DNA of 64,000 nt from positions 940,217 to 1,004,216 of the forward strand of contig NZ_KE383991.1 of the NCBI RefSeq assembly GCF_000423225.1, given 5' to 3'. The notes beneath the pieces are model-generated. The model had not been told where the DNA came from. It saw nothing but the letters and a program-made list of their open reading frames with translations, and ran no database searches. The stretch comes from Kaistia adipata DSM 17808 (GTDB lineage Bacteria > Pseudomonadota > Alphaproteobacteria > Rhizobiales > Kaistiaceae). Of the stretch, positions 36,311 through 45,077 are shown piece by piece; the first letter of the stretch is position 1; each line of letters starts with the position of its first letter. A program made the translations under genes and the position numbers.

Positions 36311-36847
36311 ATGCTGAAGTTCCTTCTCATCGCCGCCGCCCTGCTGGTGGTCGTCGTGGCCGGCGTCGTCGCCTATGCGGCGACCCGGCCCGACCGGATG
36401 CATGTCGCGCGGCAGGCGCGTATCCAGGCACCGGCGGAGCGCATCCTCCCGCTCATCGCCGACTTCCACGACTGGCGGCGATGGTCGCCCTACGAGACGC
36501 TCGATCCGGCCATGCAGCGGCGCTTCTCGGGTGCCGAGAAGGGCCAGGGCGCCATCTATGAGTGGAGCGGCACCGGCAAGGCCGGCGCCGGCCGGATGGA
36601 GATCACCGAAGCGACACCGTCGCGGGTCCGGATCGCGCTCGACTTCACCAGGCCGATGCAGACCCGCAATGTGGCCGAGTTCACGCTGGTGCCGGACGGC
36701 GACGCCACGCGGGTCGAATGGTCGATGGACGGTCCCGCCCCGCTCGTCGCCCGCGTGATGGGCCTGTTCCTCGACATGGACAAGCTGATCGGCGGCGACT
36801 TCGAGACCGGGCTCGCCAACCTGAAGGCTGCGACCGAGCCAGGTTGA
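36311..36847 (+). CDS. SRPBCC (START/Bet v 1-like) family protein with N-terminal membrane anchor
   Basis: A 178-residue protein with one N-terminal helix (KFLLIAAALLVVVVAGVVAY) followed by an SRPBCC ligand-binding fold (QAPAERILPLIADFHDWRRW, then TLVPDGDATRVEWSMDGPAP). Such proteins bind lipids or hydrophobic ligands. The anchor would hold it on the inner membrane, facing the periplasm or cytoplasm. It lies between the DGPF genes and the sigma gene, as SRPBCC proteins often do in these loci. Confidence 0.82.
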   Translation: MLKFLLIAAALLVVVVAGVVAYAATRPDRMHVARQARIQAPAERILPLIADFHDWRRWSPYETLDPAMQRRFSGAEKGQGAIYEWSGTGKAGAGRMEITEATPSRVRIALDFTRPMQTRNVAEFTLVPDGDATRVEWSMDGPAPLVARVMGLFLDMDKLIGGDFETGLANLKAATEPG

Positions 36848-36917
36848 AAGCCCGAGATCCGCCTCTCCTCGACCGCCGACTTGCGCCTGCCGTCAGGACA
36901 TGGCCTGATCCGCAGCC

Positions 36918-38225
36918 GTGAGCACCGAAACCCATCAGGCCATCAATGCCGTCTGGCGCATCGAGCAGGCGAAACTCGTCGCCGGTCTCGCGCGGATGGT
37001 GCGCGACATCGGCGTCGCGGAGGAACTGGCGCAGGACGCCCTGGTGGTGGCGCTGGAACGCTGGCCGGAGACCGGCATTCCCGACAATCCCGGCGCCTGG
37101 CTGATGGCGACGGCCAAGCGCCGCGCCATAGACCGGCTGCGCCATCTCAAGATGCAGGACCGCAAGCATGCCGAGATCGGCTACGGGCTCGATCTCGAGC
37201 AGGAGGACGCGGTCGACGAGATCGCGGCGCGCCTCGACGACGACATCGGCGACGACCTGCTGAAGCTCGTCTTCACCGCCTGCCATCCGGTGCTGTCGCG
37301 CGAGGCCCGCGTGGCCCTGACGCTTCGGCTGATCGGCGGGCTGTCGACCGCGGAGATCGCCCGCGCCTATTTCGTGCCCGAGCCGACGATCGCCCAGCGC
37401 ATCGTCCGCGCCAAGCGCACGCTGGCCGAATCCGAGATCGCCTACGAGGTGCCGCGCGGCGAGGCGCTCGCCCCGCGCCTCGCCTCGGTCTGCGAGGTCA
37501 TCTACCTGATCTTCAACGAAGGCTATGCCGCGACCGCCGGCGAGGACTGGATCCGGCCGCAGCTGGCGCAGGAGGCCGTGCGGCTCGGCCGCATCCTCGC
37601 CGGCCTGGCGCCTGCCGAGCCGGAGGTGTTCGGCCTCGTCGCGCTGATGGAGATCCAGTCGTCGCGCTTCGCGGCGCGTGTCGGGCCGGATGGCGAGCCG
37701 GTCCTGCTGCTCGACCAGAACCGCGCGCGCTGGGACCATCTGCTGATCCGGCGCGGCCTGGCGGCGCTCGCCCGCGCCGAGGGCCTCGGCCCGCGCGGGC
37801 CCTACACGCTGCAGGCGGCGATCGCCGCCTGTCATGCCCGTGCCGCCACGGCCGACCAGACCGACTGGCGCCGCATCGCCGATCTCTATGCCGAGCTGGC
37901 GGCGCTCGCCCCCTCGCCCATCGTCGAACTGAACCGCGCCGTCGCCGTCTCGATGGCCGATGGCGCCACGGCCGGCCTCGCCATCGTCGAGACGCTCGCC
38001 AACGCCCCCGTCTTCGCCACGTCGCATCTCCTGCCCGGCGTCCGGGCCGATTTCCTGATGAAGCTCGGCCGGCTTGCCGAGGCGAAGGCCGATTTCGAGC
38101 AGGCGGCGGAATTGACCCGAAACGCGCGCGAGCGCGACCTGCTGCTGGCCCGCGCCGCTGAATGCGGGGTGAGCTTGAGGGACCAGGCCGCGACCCGGCG
38201 TGCATCGTCGGGCGGCACCGTCTAG
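36918..38225 (+). CDS. ECF42-type RNA polymerase sigma factor with C-terminal TPR-like domain
   Basis: A 435-residue sigma factor. Residues 1 to about 175 form regions 2 (QDALVVALERWPETGIPDNP) and 4 (STAEIARAYFVPEPTIAQRI). The remaining 260 residues are the DUF6596/TPR-like extension of group ECF42, with VIYLIFNEGYAA and a DQNRARWDH motif close to the group's DQDR..WD. No anti-sigma factor is adjacent; control is thought to work through the extension itself. The start is GTG. It ends the DGPF cassette. Confidence 0.87.
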   Translation: MSTETHQAINAVWRIEQAKLVAGLARMVRDIGVAEELAQDALVVALERWPETGIPDNPGAWLMATAKRRAIDRLRHLKMQDRKHAEIGYGLDLEQEDAVDEIAARLDDDIGDDLLKLVFTACHPVLSREARVALTLRLIGGLSTAEIARAYFVPEPTIAQRIVRAKRTLAESEIAYEVPRGEALAPRLASVCEVIYLIFNEGYAATAGEDWIRPQLAQEAVRLGRILAGLAPAEPEVFGLVALMEIQSSRFAARVGPDGEPVLLLDQNRARWDHLLIRRGLAALARAEGLGPRGPYTLQAAIAACHARAATADQTDWRRIADLYAELAALAPSPIVELNRAVAVSMADGATAGLAIVETLANAPVFATSHLLPGVRADFLMKLGRLAEAKADFEQAAELTRNARERDLLLARAAECGVSLRDQAATRRASSGGTV

Positions 38226-38284
38226 CGCGCGTCATGCGGAGCAATGCGGGTTCGCGTGTAGAAACTGCGACCGGAACAAGGAGT

Positions 38285-38325
38285 TAGGCCATTTCTCCGT
38301 TTCCATGGAGCGAAGAAATGGTCTA
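38285..38325. repeat. Inverted repeat, candidate dispersed palindromic element
   Basis: Arms TAGGCCATTTCT (38285-38296) and AGAAATGGTCTA (38314-38325) pair with one wobble around a core that itself has TCCATGGA (38302-38309). It lies between the sigma factor and slyX genes with no T run. Confidence 0.5.
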
Positions 38326-38365
38326 GGCAGCAGCCATTCGCCGTTCCGACGTCCAGGAGGACCTG

Positions 38366-38587
38366 ATGGCCGACACCGAGGCCCTGATGGGCCGCATCGA
38401 CGCGCTCGAGATCCGCATCGCCTATCAGGACGAGACGATCGAGGACCTGAACCAGGCCGTCACCGACCAGTGGAAGCAGATCGATTTTCTGACGCGCAAG
38501 ATCGCGCAATTGACCGATCAGCTGCAGGAGACGGTGGAGCAGATCGGCCGGCCGAACCTGCCCGAGCCGCCGCCGCCGCACTACTGA
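38366..38587 (+). CDS. slyX: SlyX family protein
   Basis: A 73-residue coiled-coil protein: heptads run from RIDALEIRIAYQDETIEDLN to about residue 58, followed by a Pro-rich end (LPEPPPPHY) typical of SlyX. The gene was found beside slyD in E. coli; function remains unknown. AGGAGG lies 5 nt before the ATG. Confidence 0.85.
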   Translation: MADTEALMGRIDALEIRIAYQDETIEDLNQAVTDQWKQIDFLTRKIAQLTDQLQETVEQIGRPNLPEPPPPHY

Positions 38588-38628
38588 GGCGAGTGAATTC
38601 AGAGCAGAATCCATCTGCTTTGAAACGC

Positions 38629-38758
38629 CGGCCGATCACCTCTCCCTGAGGGAGAGGTGATCGGCCGCAGGCCGGCGGGTGAGGGGTTACGCCCTCTCCG
38701 GATGGTTCCCTACCCCCTCACCCGGCTCTTCGAGCCGACCTCTCCCCATGGGAGAGGT
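38629..38758. repeat. Pair of oppositely oriented intergenic palindromic repeats
   Basis: The first copy contains a perfect palindrome with 19-bp arms and a single central base (38629-38647, 38649-38667), followed by GGTGAGGGG. The second, on the other strand, has CCCCTCACCCGGCTC then ACCTCTCCC (38738-38746) with GGGAGAGGT (38750-38758). Both share the CTCTCCC..GGGAGAGG and GGGTGAGGGG parts of a widespread proteobacterial repeat. Confidence 0.7.
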
Positions 38759-38788
38759 GAGGCGATATTCGTCCTCGAAGTGTATTGC

Positions 38789-39256
38789 TCAGCCGATCGA
38801 GGTGACGATCCAGATCGCGCCGACAATGGCGACCGCATCCTCCAGCAATGCGATCGGCAGGTCCCAGCCGCCCGTCGCGGCGACCAGACGCTTGCGCGCC
38901 TCATAGCCGCCGAGCGTGCCGATGACCGCGCCGATGGCGCCGGCGATCAGCCCACCGATCCAGGCGCCGCCGGCGAAGCAGAGCGCCGCGCCGCAGACCG
39001 CGCCCATGAAGACGCGGGTGGCGAACTGCACCGGCACCTTGCGGCTCGGCGTGCTCGGCAGCTGGTCGGTGACCAGTTCGGCGATCGCGAGCAGGGTCAG
39101 CACCCAGGGCGCGATCCAGTGACCGAGAAAGGCCAGCCAGCTGCCGTCGAGGTTGATCCAGCCGAGATAGGCCGCCCAGCTGATCGCGGCCGGCGCCGTC
39201 ATGGCGCGCAACCCCGCGACGACGCCGATCAGAAGCGCCAGGATGTACAGCGACAT
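38789..39256 (-). CDS. DUF4126 family membrane protein
   Basis: A 155-residue inner-membrane protein with about five Gly/Ala-rich helices. DUF4126 signatures include GVVAGLRAMTAPAAISWAAY and the Gly-zipper AGGAWIGGLIAGAIGAVIGT; RKVPVQFATRVFMGAV lies between. Function is unknown. The ATG at 39256 is preceded by GGGAAGACG. A terminator-like hairpin at 39337 lies upstream of it on the same strand. Confidence 0.8.
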   Translation of the reverse strand: MSLYILALLIGVVAGLRAMTAPAAISWAAYLGWINLDGSWLAFLGHWIAPWVLTLLAIAELVTDQLPSTPSRKVPVQFATRVFMGAVCGAALCFAGGAWIGGLIAGAIGAVIGTLGGYEARKRLVAATGGWDLPIALLEDAVAIVGAIWIVTSIG

Positions 39257-39336
39257 GCTCGTCTTCCCTCCGTTGCCCCACAACCGGAGCGTGGCGGATT
39301 TCCGCATCGGGAGACCAGTGGAATATGCAGTCGTCG

Positions 39337-39373
39337 CAAAGAAAAACTCCCGCATCGGCCTGCGACGCGGGAG
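39337..39373 (-). terminator. Strong minus-strand terminator upstream of the DUF4126 gene
   Basis: Read on the minus strand, CTCCCGCGTCG (39373-39363) pairs with CGATGCGGGAG (39357-39347), 11 bp with one wobble, followed by TTTTTCTTTG. It lies 48 bp past the min-operon terminator, so it would end a separate short transcript or act as a back-up. Confidence 0.7.
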
Positions 39374-39420
39374 CTGAGCAAAAACTTACCTTACGGAAGG
39401 TGATTGCGAAAACCGGAGAC

Positions 39421-39449
39421 GAAAAAAGCCGGCAATGATGCCGGCTTTC
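39421..39449 (-). terminator. Terminator of the minCDE operon
   Basis: On the minus strand AAAGCCGGC and GCCGGCTTT (39440-39448, 39425-39433) enclose a 6-nt loop and are followed by TTTTTT. Confidence 0.85.
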
Positions 39450-39456
39450 GAGGGCT

Positions 39457-39729
39457 TCAGGCCGCCTTTTCGGAGCGGCTGCGTACCGGATTCGGCAGCT
39501 CGATCTCGACTTCCAGCGTCGATACCGCCTCGGCGCGCTGCATCTTCACCTGCACCTTGTCGGCCGGGATGTCGACGTGGCGGGCGATGACGCCGAGGAT
39601 CTCCTCGCGGAGCTTGGCGATCAGATCGCTGGCGCCGGCCGAGACGCGCTCGTGCTGCAGCAGGATCTGCAGCCGGTCGCGCGCGACGGGCGCGGAGCGC
39701 GCCGGCTTGAAGAAGTTGAAGATCGTCAT
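39457..39729 (-). CDS. minE: Cell division topological specificity factor MinE
   Basis: Drives pole-to-pole oscillation by displacing MinC and stimulating MinD ATPase. The 90-residue protein has the membrane-targeting and MinD-contact N terminus (MTIFNFFKP, then [12 protein letters not shown]) and the C-terminal topological domain ([20 protein letters not shown]). Its start overlaps the minD stop by 4 bp (ATGA). It is the last gene of the operon. Confidence 0.95.
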   Translation of the reverse strand: MTIFNFFKPARSAPVARDRLQILLQHERVSAGASDLIAKLREEILGVIARHVDIPADKVQVKMQRAEAVSTLEVEIELPNPVRSRSEKAA

Positions 39730-40544
39730 GCAGCCCTCCGACCGAAAAGCTTGCTGATGAGACCGCCGCGCCGCTCGGACGGGACGACCATCGGGATGTT
39801 CTCGCCCTCGAGACGCCGCGCGGCGTCGAGATAGGCGCGCGCCGGGGCGCTGTCGCTGTCGACCAGCGTGACGGGGCAGCCGACGTTCGAGGCGTTCAGG
39901 ACGGCTTCGCTCTCGGGGATGATGCCGAGCAGCGGGATCGACAGGATCTCGAGCACGTCCTCGACCTTGAGCATCTGGCCGCGCTCGGCGCGCGTGGCGT
40001 CGTAGCGGGTGAGCAGGAGATGCTTCTCCATGTACTCGCCCTTCTCGGCCTTCAGCGTCTTGGAATCGAGCATGCCGATGATGCGGTCGGAGTCGCGCAC
40101 CGACGAGACTTCCGGGTTGGTGACGACGATGGCGACGTCGGCATGGCGCATGGCGAGCATGGCACCGCGCTCGATGCCGGCCGGGCTGTCGCAGACGACC
40201 CAGTCGAAATGGCTGCGCAGCTCTTCCATGACGCGGGCGACGCCCTCTTCCGTCAGCGCGTCCTTGTCGCGGGTCTGCGAGGCCGGCAGCACGTAGAGCG
40301 TGTCGAGGCGCTTGTCGCGGATCAGCGCCTGCTGCAGCTTGGCTTCGCCCTGCACGACGTTGATCAGGTCGTAGACGACCCGGCGCTCGGCGCCCATGAC
40401 GAGGTCGAGATTGCGCAGGCCGACATCGAAGTCGACGACGGCCACGCGCTGGCCCGACATGGCCAGCGCGGCGCCGATGGCGGCCGTGGACGTCGTCTTG
40501 CCCACGCCGCCCTTGCCGGATGTCACAACGAGAACCTGAGACAT
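39726..40544 (-). CDS. minD: Septum site-determining ATPase MinD
   Basis: A 272-residue ParA-type ATPase with deviant Walker A KGGVGKTT at about 10-17, switch I and II Asp residues ([23 protein letters not shown]) and a C-terminal amphipathic membrane helix ([12 protein letters not shown]). It recruits MinC to the membrane to block FtsZ rings away from mid-cell. AGGAG lies 8 nt before the ATG. Confidence 0.96.
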   Translation of the reverse strand: MSQVLVVTSGKGGVGKTTSTAAIGAALAMSGQRVAVVDFDVGLRNLDLVMGAERRVVYDLINVVQGEAKLQQALIRDKRLDTLYVLPASQTRDKDALTEEGVARVMEELRSHFDWVVCDSPAGIERGAMLAMRHADVAIVVTNPEVSSVRDSDRIIGMLDSKTLKAEKGEYMEKHLLLTRYDATRAERGQMLKVEDVLEILSIPLLGIIPESEAVLNASNVGCPVTLVDSDSAPARAYLDAARRLEGENIPMVVPSERRGGLISKLFGRRAA

Positions 40545-40564
40545 TGCTTGTGCTCCTTGCTGGC

Positions 40565-41272
40565 TCAGGCCAGCGCCGCCATGTTCATCTTGTCATTTTC
40601 GAGCCACGCCTGAATCGGCCGGCCGCGCAGGCTGGCATCCAGGTCGTCGGCAGTCTGGTAGAGGCCGTCGATCGCGATGAGCTCGGCCTCGAACTTCTGG
40701 CAGAAGATCCGCGCGGCGGCGTTGCCGGTGGATCCCGCGATCGCCCGCCCGCGCAGCGTGCCGTAGATGTGGATCGAGTTGCCGGCGATGATCTCCGCAC
40801 CGGACGCGACCGAGCCCACCACCGTGACGTCGCCCTGCGGGAAGATGATCGACTGCCCGGAACGGACCGGCGTCTCGATCAGCAGCGAGGGGATCGCCCG
40901 GTCGGCGAAGCTCTGCTGCGGCTTGGGTGGCTCGGCGGACGGCTTGTGCAGGATTTCGGTCTGCTTGCCGCCGCTCACGGAAGGCGGCATGCCGAAGCCG
41001 AGCCAGGACGGATCGGCGCCCTCGACCCCCATCACCTTGATCTCGCGCTCGTAGAGCATGGCGATCAGCTCTGCGAAGTCGCGCTTGGTGATGGCGAGGC
41101 CGGTGACGTCGAGAATGACGGGGCGACTGGCGAAGTAGCCCTCGGAACGCTTGGACAGCTTGTCGAGCTCGGCCAGCCAGTCGGCCAGCGGAAGCTCGGG
41201 CGCGAGCACGGTGGCGAGGAAGGACCGTCCCCGGAACCGGATTGGAGCGCGTTGTTTTGAAGCGGGAGTAGC
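40565..41272 (-). CDS. minC: Septum site-determining protein MinC
   Basis: The FtsZ inhibitor. With a GTG start at 41272 it has 235 residues: an N-terminal FtsZ-binding domain ([19 protein letters not shown]) and a C-terminal beta-helix ([20 protein letters not shown]) for MinD binding and dimerisation, joined by a Pro-rich linker. An ATG at 41338 is in frame, but it would place the CtrA box inside the gene. It leads the minCDE operon. Confidence 0.9.
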   Translation of the reverse strand, partial: ATPASKQRAPIRFRGRSFLATVLAPELPLADWLAELDKLSKRSEGYFASRPVILDVTGLAITKRDFAELIAMLYEREIKVMGVEGADPSWLGFGMPPSVSGGKQTEILHKPSAEPPKPQQSFADRAIPSLLIETPVRSGQSIIFPQGDVTVVGSVASGAEIIAGNSIHIYGTLRGRAIAGSTGNAAARIFCQKFEAELIAIDGLYQTADDLDASLRGRPIQAWLENDKMNMAALA

Positions 41273-41319
41273 CACGATCGCAATTTGCCTTCTGTTAAGC
41301 AATCTGTGCGACACGCCGG

Positions 41320-41334
41320 TTAACGAGTGGTTAA
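41320..41334 (-). promoter_or_regulatory. CtrA-type box (TTAA-N7-TTAA) ahead of minC
   Basis: TTAA at 41320-41323 and 41331-41334 separated by 7 bp gives the full CtrA box. It lies about 48 bp before the minC GTG. Further TTAA half sites occur at 41294, 41349 and 41399. CtrA control of min genes is known in Brucella and Sinorhizobium. Confidence 0.6.
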
Positions 41335-41569
41335 CCACGCCGGGGCCGTTAACCCTTTCAGCGCCGAAAGTTGAGGAATTCCTTGCGGCGGAGGGCCGTT
41401 AAAAAAATCTGGGTTGCAGGCCGAACCCGCATCAACAGAGGCGAGAAAGCGGCAGTTTCGCTGACCTTTGTCAGCGCATCGGCGCCCATCCGGCGGGCGG
41501 CGCGACACGGATCAACGAATCGCTTCGCCGCCGCCCCGAGGCCCGCCGTTAACGCTTCTTGCCCAATCG

Positions 41570-42607
41570 TTAGCGTCCGCCAAGCGCCTTGCGCACCTCG
41601 GGCACGACCTTCGTCCCGAACAGTTCGATCGACTTCATCGTCTTGTCGTGCGGCAGCGTGCCGACGCTGAACTGGATCAGGAAGCGATCGTGGTCGAAGA
41701 GCTCGTGCTGGTAGAGGATCTTCTCCGCGACCTCGGACGGGCTGCCGACGAAGAGCGCGCCGTTCAGCCGGCGCTGCGCCTCGAACTGGCCGCGCGTCGT
41801 CGGCGGCCAACCGCGCTCCTGGCCGAGCTTGGTCATGACCGCAGCGAAGGGCGGAAACGCGATGTCGGCGGCGTCCTGCGAATTCTCGGCGATGAAGCCG
41901 TGCGAATTGATCCCGACCCGCAGGCCGGCGGGATCGACGCCCGCCTCCTTGCCGGCGCGGTGATAGAGCTCGACCAGCGGCTGGAAATGGGCCGGATTGC
42001 CGCCGATGATCGCGATCGCCAGCGGCAGGCCGAGCATGCCGGCGCGCACCACCGATTGCGGCGTGCCGCCCACCGCGATCCAGACCGGAAGCGGCTGCTG
42101 GACGGGGCGCGGATAGACGCCGAGATCCTGGATGGCGGCGCGATGGCCGCCGGCCCAGCGAACGCGCTCGGAATCGCGGATGCGCAGCAGAAGCTCCAGG
42201 TTTTCCGCAAACAGCGCGTCGTAGTCGGCGAGGTCGAAGCCGAAGAGCGGGAAGGATTCGATGAACGAGCCGCGGCCCGCCATGATCTCGGCACGCCCGT
42301 TCGAGATCAGGTCGAGCGTCGAGAAGCGCTGGAAGACGCGCACCGGATCGTCCGAGGAGAGCACGGTGACGGCGCTCGTCAGGCGGATCGACTTCGTCCG
42401 CGCCGCGCCGGCGGCCAGCACCACATCCGGAGCAGAAACCAGATAATCGGGTCTGTGATGCTCGCCGAGCCCGAACACGTCGAGGCCAACCTGGTCGGCA
42501 AGCTCGATCTCTTCCAGCAGATTGCGGACGCGCTCGGCCGGATCGAGCCGGACGCCGGTCGCCGGATCCGGCGTATTGTCGCCGAACGTATAGATGCCAA
42601 ATTCCAT
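41570..42607 (-). CDS. LLM-class flavin-dependent oxidoreductase
   Basis: A 345-residue luciferase-like monooxygenase. It opens [13 protein letters not shown], with the [11 protein letters not shown] motif of the FMN-binding TIM barrel, [18 protein letters not shown], and a C-terminal [11 protein letters not shown]. Substrates of the group are mostly unknown. Two ATGs lie 6 bp apart; AGGAG is 8 nt before the second and only 2 nt before the first, so 42607 is used. Confidence 0.86.
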   Translation of the reverse strand: MEFGIYTFGDNTPDPATGVRLDPAERVRNLLEEIELADQVGLDVFGLGEHHRPDYLVSAPDVVLAAGAARTKSIRLTSAVTVLSSDDPVRVFQRFSTLDLISNGRAEIMAGRGSFIESFPLFGFDLADYDALFAENLELLLRIRDSERVRWAGGHRAAIQDLGVYPRPVQQPLPVWIAVGGTPQSVVRAGMLGLPLAIAIIGGNPAHFQPLVELYHRAGKEAGVDPAGLRVGINSHGFIAENSQDAADIAFPPFAAVMTKLGQERGWPPTTRGQFEAQRRLNGALFVGSPSEVAEKILYQHELFDHDRFLIQFSVGTLPHDKTMKSIELFGTKVVPEVRKALGGR

Positions 42608-42813
42608 CGCCATAGCTCCTGCCGGCGCGCGATTCCGAGACCACCAACCCTGAGACGTATGACGCGACGGCGACAGCCTGTCAGTATCGCCCGACGGCGA
42701 CAGACTGTGCACCGCCGCGACACCGGAGGCCGCGACGCCCTGCGGCGCCGGCGCGGTTGCCCCAGGGTCGCGCATCGCCTAAATGACAGGCTCCCCAATC
42801 GGCTGAAAGTCGC

Positions 42814-43587
42814 ATGATGGCTGAAATCGAGAAGACCGCCGAGAAGAAGAAGCCGTCCAAGGACGGTCTCGGCGGCACCATCCGCGTCTTCGCCGAGGCG
42901 CTGATCATCGCCCTGATCGTCCGCACCTTCCTGTTCCAGCCCTTCGAGATCCCGTCGGGATCGCTGATCCCGACGCTGGAGATCGGCGACTACCTGTTCG
43001 TCTCGAAATATTCCTACGGCTATTCGCGCTATTCGTTCCCCTATGGCCTCGGCCCGTTCGACGGCCGGATCTGGGGCCAGATGCCGGACCAGGGCGACAT
43101 CGCCGTGTTCAAGGGGCCGAAGGACAATTCTACCGACTACATCAAGCGCGTGATCGGCCTCCCCGGCGACACGGTGCAACTCCGCGAAGGCCGCCTCTAC
43201 ATCAACGACCAGTTGGTCGAGCGCACGCCGCTTCCGCCGCATGAGACCAAGGATTTCTTCGGCAATCCGATCCAGGCCCAGCGCTACGAGGAGACGCTGC
43301 CGAACGGCGTCAAGCACGAGATCATCGAGATCGAGGGCGACAACGGCTCCTACGACAACACGCCGAAGTTCGAGGTTCCGCCCGGCCATCTCTTCATGAT
43401 GGGCGACAACCGGGATAACTCGGCCGATTCCCGCGACATGCAGTCGATGGGCTACGTGCCCTACGAGAATCTCGAGGGCAAGGCGCGCTGGATCTTCTTC
43501 TCAATCGCCGACGGCGCCCGCGTCTGGGAATTCTGGAAATGGCCGTGGTCGATCCGCTTCAACCGGATGTTCACCTCGATCACCTGA
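42814..43587 (+). CDS. lepB: Signal peptidase I
   Basis: Cleaves Sec and Tat signal peptides at the periplasmic face of the membrane. The 257-residue protein has one N-terminal helix (ALIIALIVRTFLFQPF), the catalytic Ser in PSGSLIPTL, the general-base Lys in DYIKRVIGLPGD and box E GDNRDNSADS. It is short of the second transmembrane helix seen in E. coli LepB. Two ATG codons are adjacent (42814, 42817). Confidence 0.94.
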   Translation: MMAEIEKTAEKKKPSKDGLGGTIRVFAEALIIALIVRTFLFQPFEIPSGSLIPTLEIGDYLFVSKYSYGYSRYSFPYGLGPFDGRIWGQMPDQGDIAVFKGPKDNSTDYIKRVIGLPGDTVQLREGRLYINDQLVERTPLPPHETKDFFGNPIQAQRYEETLPNGVKHEIIEIEGDNGSYDNTPKFEVPPGHLFMMGDNRDNSADSRDMQSMGYVPYENLEGKARWIFFSIADGARVWEFWKWPWSIRFNRMFTSIT

Positions 43588-43606
43588 GGCCGCGCCGGCC
43601 CACTCG

Positions 43607-43660
43607 CATTGCAAAATGCAATGAGACGGGATTTGTGCATTGCGAAATGCACAAATCCCG
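43607..43660 (+). promoter_or_regulatory. Two operator-like palindromes ahead of the MFS gene
   Basis: CATTGCA-AAA-TGCAATG (43607-43623) is followed by a perfect dyad with 15-bp arms, CGGGATTTGTGCATT (43627-43641) and its complement (43646-43660). Both share GCATTGC.AAATGCA, so they look like a double binding site for one dimeric repressor. No T run follows, which argues against a terminator. Confidence 0.6.
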
Positions 43661-43718
43661 TGGCATGCTCTGACCGGGCGCTCGCGCCCGCATCCCCCCT
43701 CCCTGCCGGACTTCCCCC

Positions 43719-44888
43719 ATGCCGATCGCGTTGTTCGCCCTGGCCATTGCCTCGTTCGGCATCGGCACGACGGAATTCGTCATCATGGGCCTCTTGCCCG
43801 AAGTGGCGGCGGATCTCGGCGTCTCGATCCCCAGCGCCGGCCTGCTGATCACTGGCTACGCGCTCGGCGTCGTGGTCGGCGGCCCGATCATCGTCGTCGC
43901 GACGGCCAGGCTGCCGCGCAAGATGACGCTGGTGGGCCTCGCGGCGATGTTCGTCGTCGGCAATCTGTTCTGCGCCATCGCCCCGAACTACGGACTGCTG
44001 ATGGCGGCGCGCGTCTTCACCGCCTTCGGCCACGGCGCCTTCTTCGGCATCAGCGCCGTCGTCGCGGGAACCCTCGTTCCCCGCAACCAGCGCGCCCAGG
44101 CGATGGCGCTGGTCTTCGCCGGCCTGACGCTGGCGAACATCCTCGGCGTCCCCGGCGGCACGGCGCTCGGCCAGGTCGCCGGCTGGCGCGCCACCTTCTG
44201 GGCGGTCGTGGCGATCGGCCTCCTCTCGGTCGCGGCGATCGTGGCGTGGGTGCCGTCCGACCGCGGCGCCACCGCGCCGCCGAGCCTCGTCCGGGAATTC
44301 GCCGTCTTCAAGCGCCTGCAGGTCTGGCTCGCCATGGCGATCAGCGTTCTGTCCGCCGGCGCGACCTTCGCCTGCTTCACCTATATCGCGCCGATCCTGC
44401 AGCAGGTGACCGGCATGGCGCCGCATCAGGTCACCTGGGTGCTGCTGCTGTTCGGCGTCGGCATCACGATCGGCAATCTGATCGGTGGCCGCCTCGCCGA
44501 CTGGAGACTGATGCCGACCATCATCGGCGCGCTCGCGGCGCTGATCCTGGTGCTCGGACAGTTCGCCTGGTCGAGCCACGGCGTCGTCGGCGCCTGCATC
44601 AGCGTCTTCGCCTGGGGCTGCGTGATGTTCATCCTGATCGCGCCGCTGCAGATGCGGGTGATCGAATGCGCCGGCGACGCGCCGAACCTCGCCTCGACGC
44701 TCAACCAGGGCGCCTTCAATGTCGGCAATGCCGGCGGCGCCTGGATCGGCGGCGCGGCGATCACGCTCGGCGCGAGCTATGACTTTCTGCCCATCGTCGG
44801 CGCAGCCCTGGCCGCGCTGGCACTGGCCATCGCCCTGATCTCGATGCGGTTGGCGAAACGACAGGTGCCGGCGGCGCGGCCCGCCTGA
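43719..44888 (+). CDS. MFS transporter, AraJ/YdhP-like (12 helices)
   Basis: A 389-residue major-facilitator exporter. The N terminus (SFGIGTTEFVIMGLLPEVA) and the motif GHGAFFGISAVVAGTLV match the sugar-efflux/chloramphenicol-type DHA1 branch. About 12 helices can be counted. Substrate is unknown. No ribosome site is visible before the ATG. Palindromes at 43607-43660 would lie in its promoter. Confidence 0.86.
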   Translation: MPIALFALAIASFGIGTTEFVIMGLLPEVAADLGVSIPSAGLLITGYALGVVVGGPIIVVATARLPRKMTLVGLAAMFVVGNLFCAIAPNYGLLMAARVFTAFGHGAFFGISAVVAGTLVPRNQRAQAMALVFAGLTLANILGVPGGTALGQVAGWRATFWAVVAIGLLSVAAIVAWVPSDRGATAPPSLVREFAVFKRLQVWLAMAISVLSAGATFACFTYIAPILQQVTGMAPHQVTWVLLLFGVGITIGNLIGGRLADWRLMPTIIGALAALILVLGQFAWSSHGVVGACISVFAWGCVMFILIAPLQMRVIECAGDAPNLASTLNQGAFNVGNAGGAWIGGAAITLGASYDFLPIVGAALAALALAIALISMRLAKRQVPAARPA

Positions 44889-44891
44889 ATC

Positions 44892-45077
44892 TCAGGCGTT
44901 GCGGCCCGAAGCCGGCCCCGGTTGGACGCCGTCGAGAGCCAGGGCCTCCATCGCCAGACATTGCTCGACCGAAGGACCGACGGGCGCCGGGTTCCCTCCA
45001 AAGGCGGCGCTGGGCAGCATGATCGCCACCCAGACGGCCGCGGCCGCCAGCAAATTATCTGCAGTCAGTCCAGACAT
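44892..45077 (-). CDS. Small exported or membrane protein, 61 residues
   Basis: A signal-like start (LTADNLLAAAAVWVAIMLPS) is followed by a short mature chain with one Cys (PSVEQCLAMEALALDGVQ). No domain is recognised. A weak GGAG-like ribosome site lies about 11 nt upstream. It ends 3 bp from the MFS gene, convergently. Confidence 0.45.
   Translation of the reverse strand: MSGLTADNLLAAAAVWVAIMLPSAAFGGNPAPVGPSVEQCLAMEALALDGVQPGPASGRNA

Noticed and set aside
41338-41340. ATG at 41338 as the minC start
   Set aside because: It would put the CtrA box and a low-complexity stretch inside the gene; similarity to MinC begins after the GTG at 41272.
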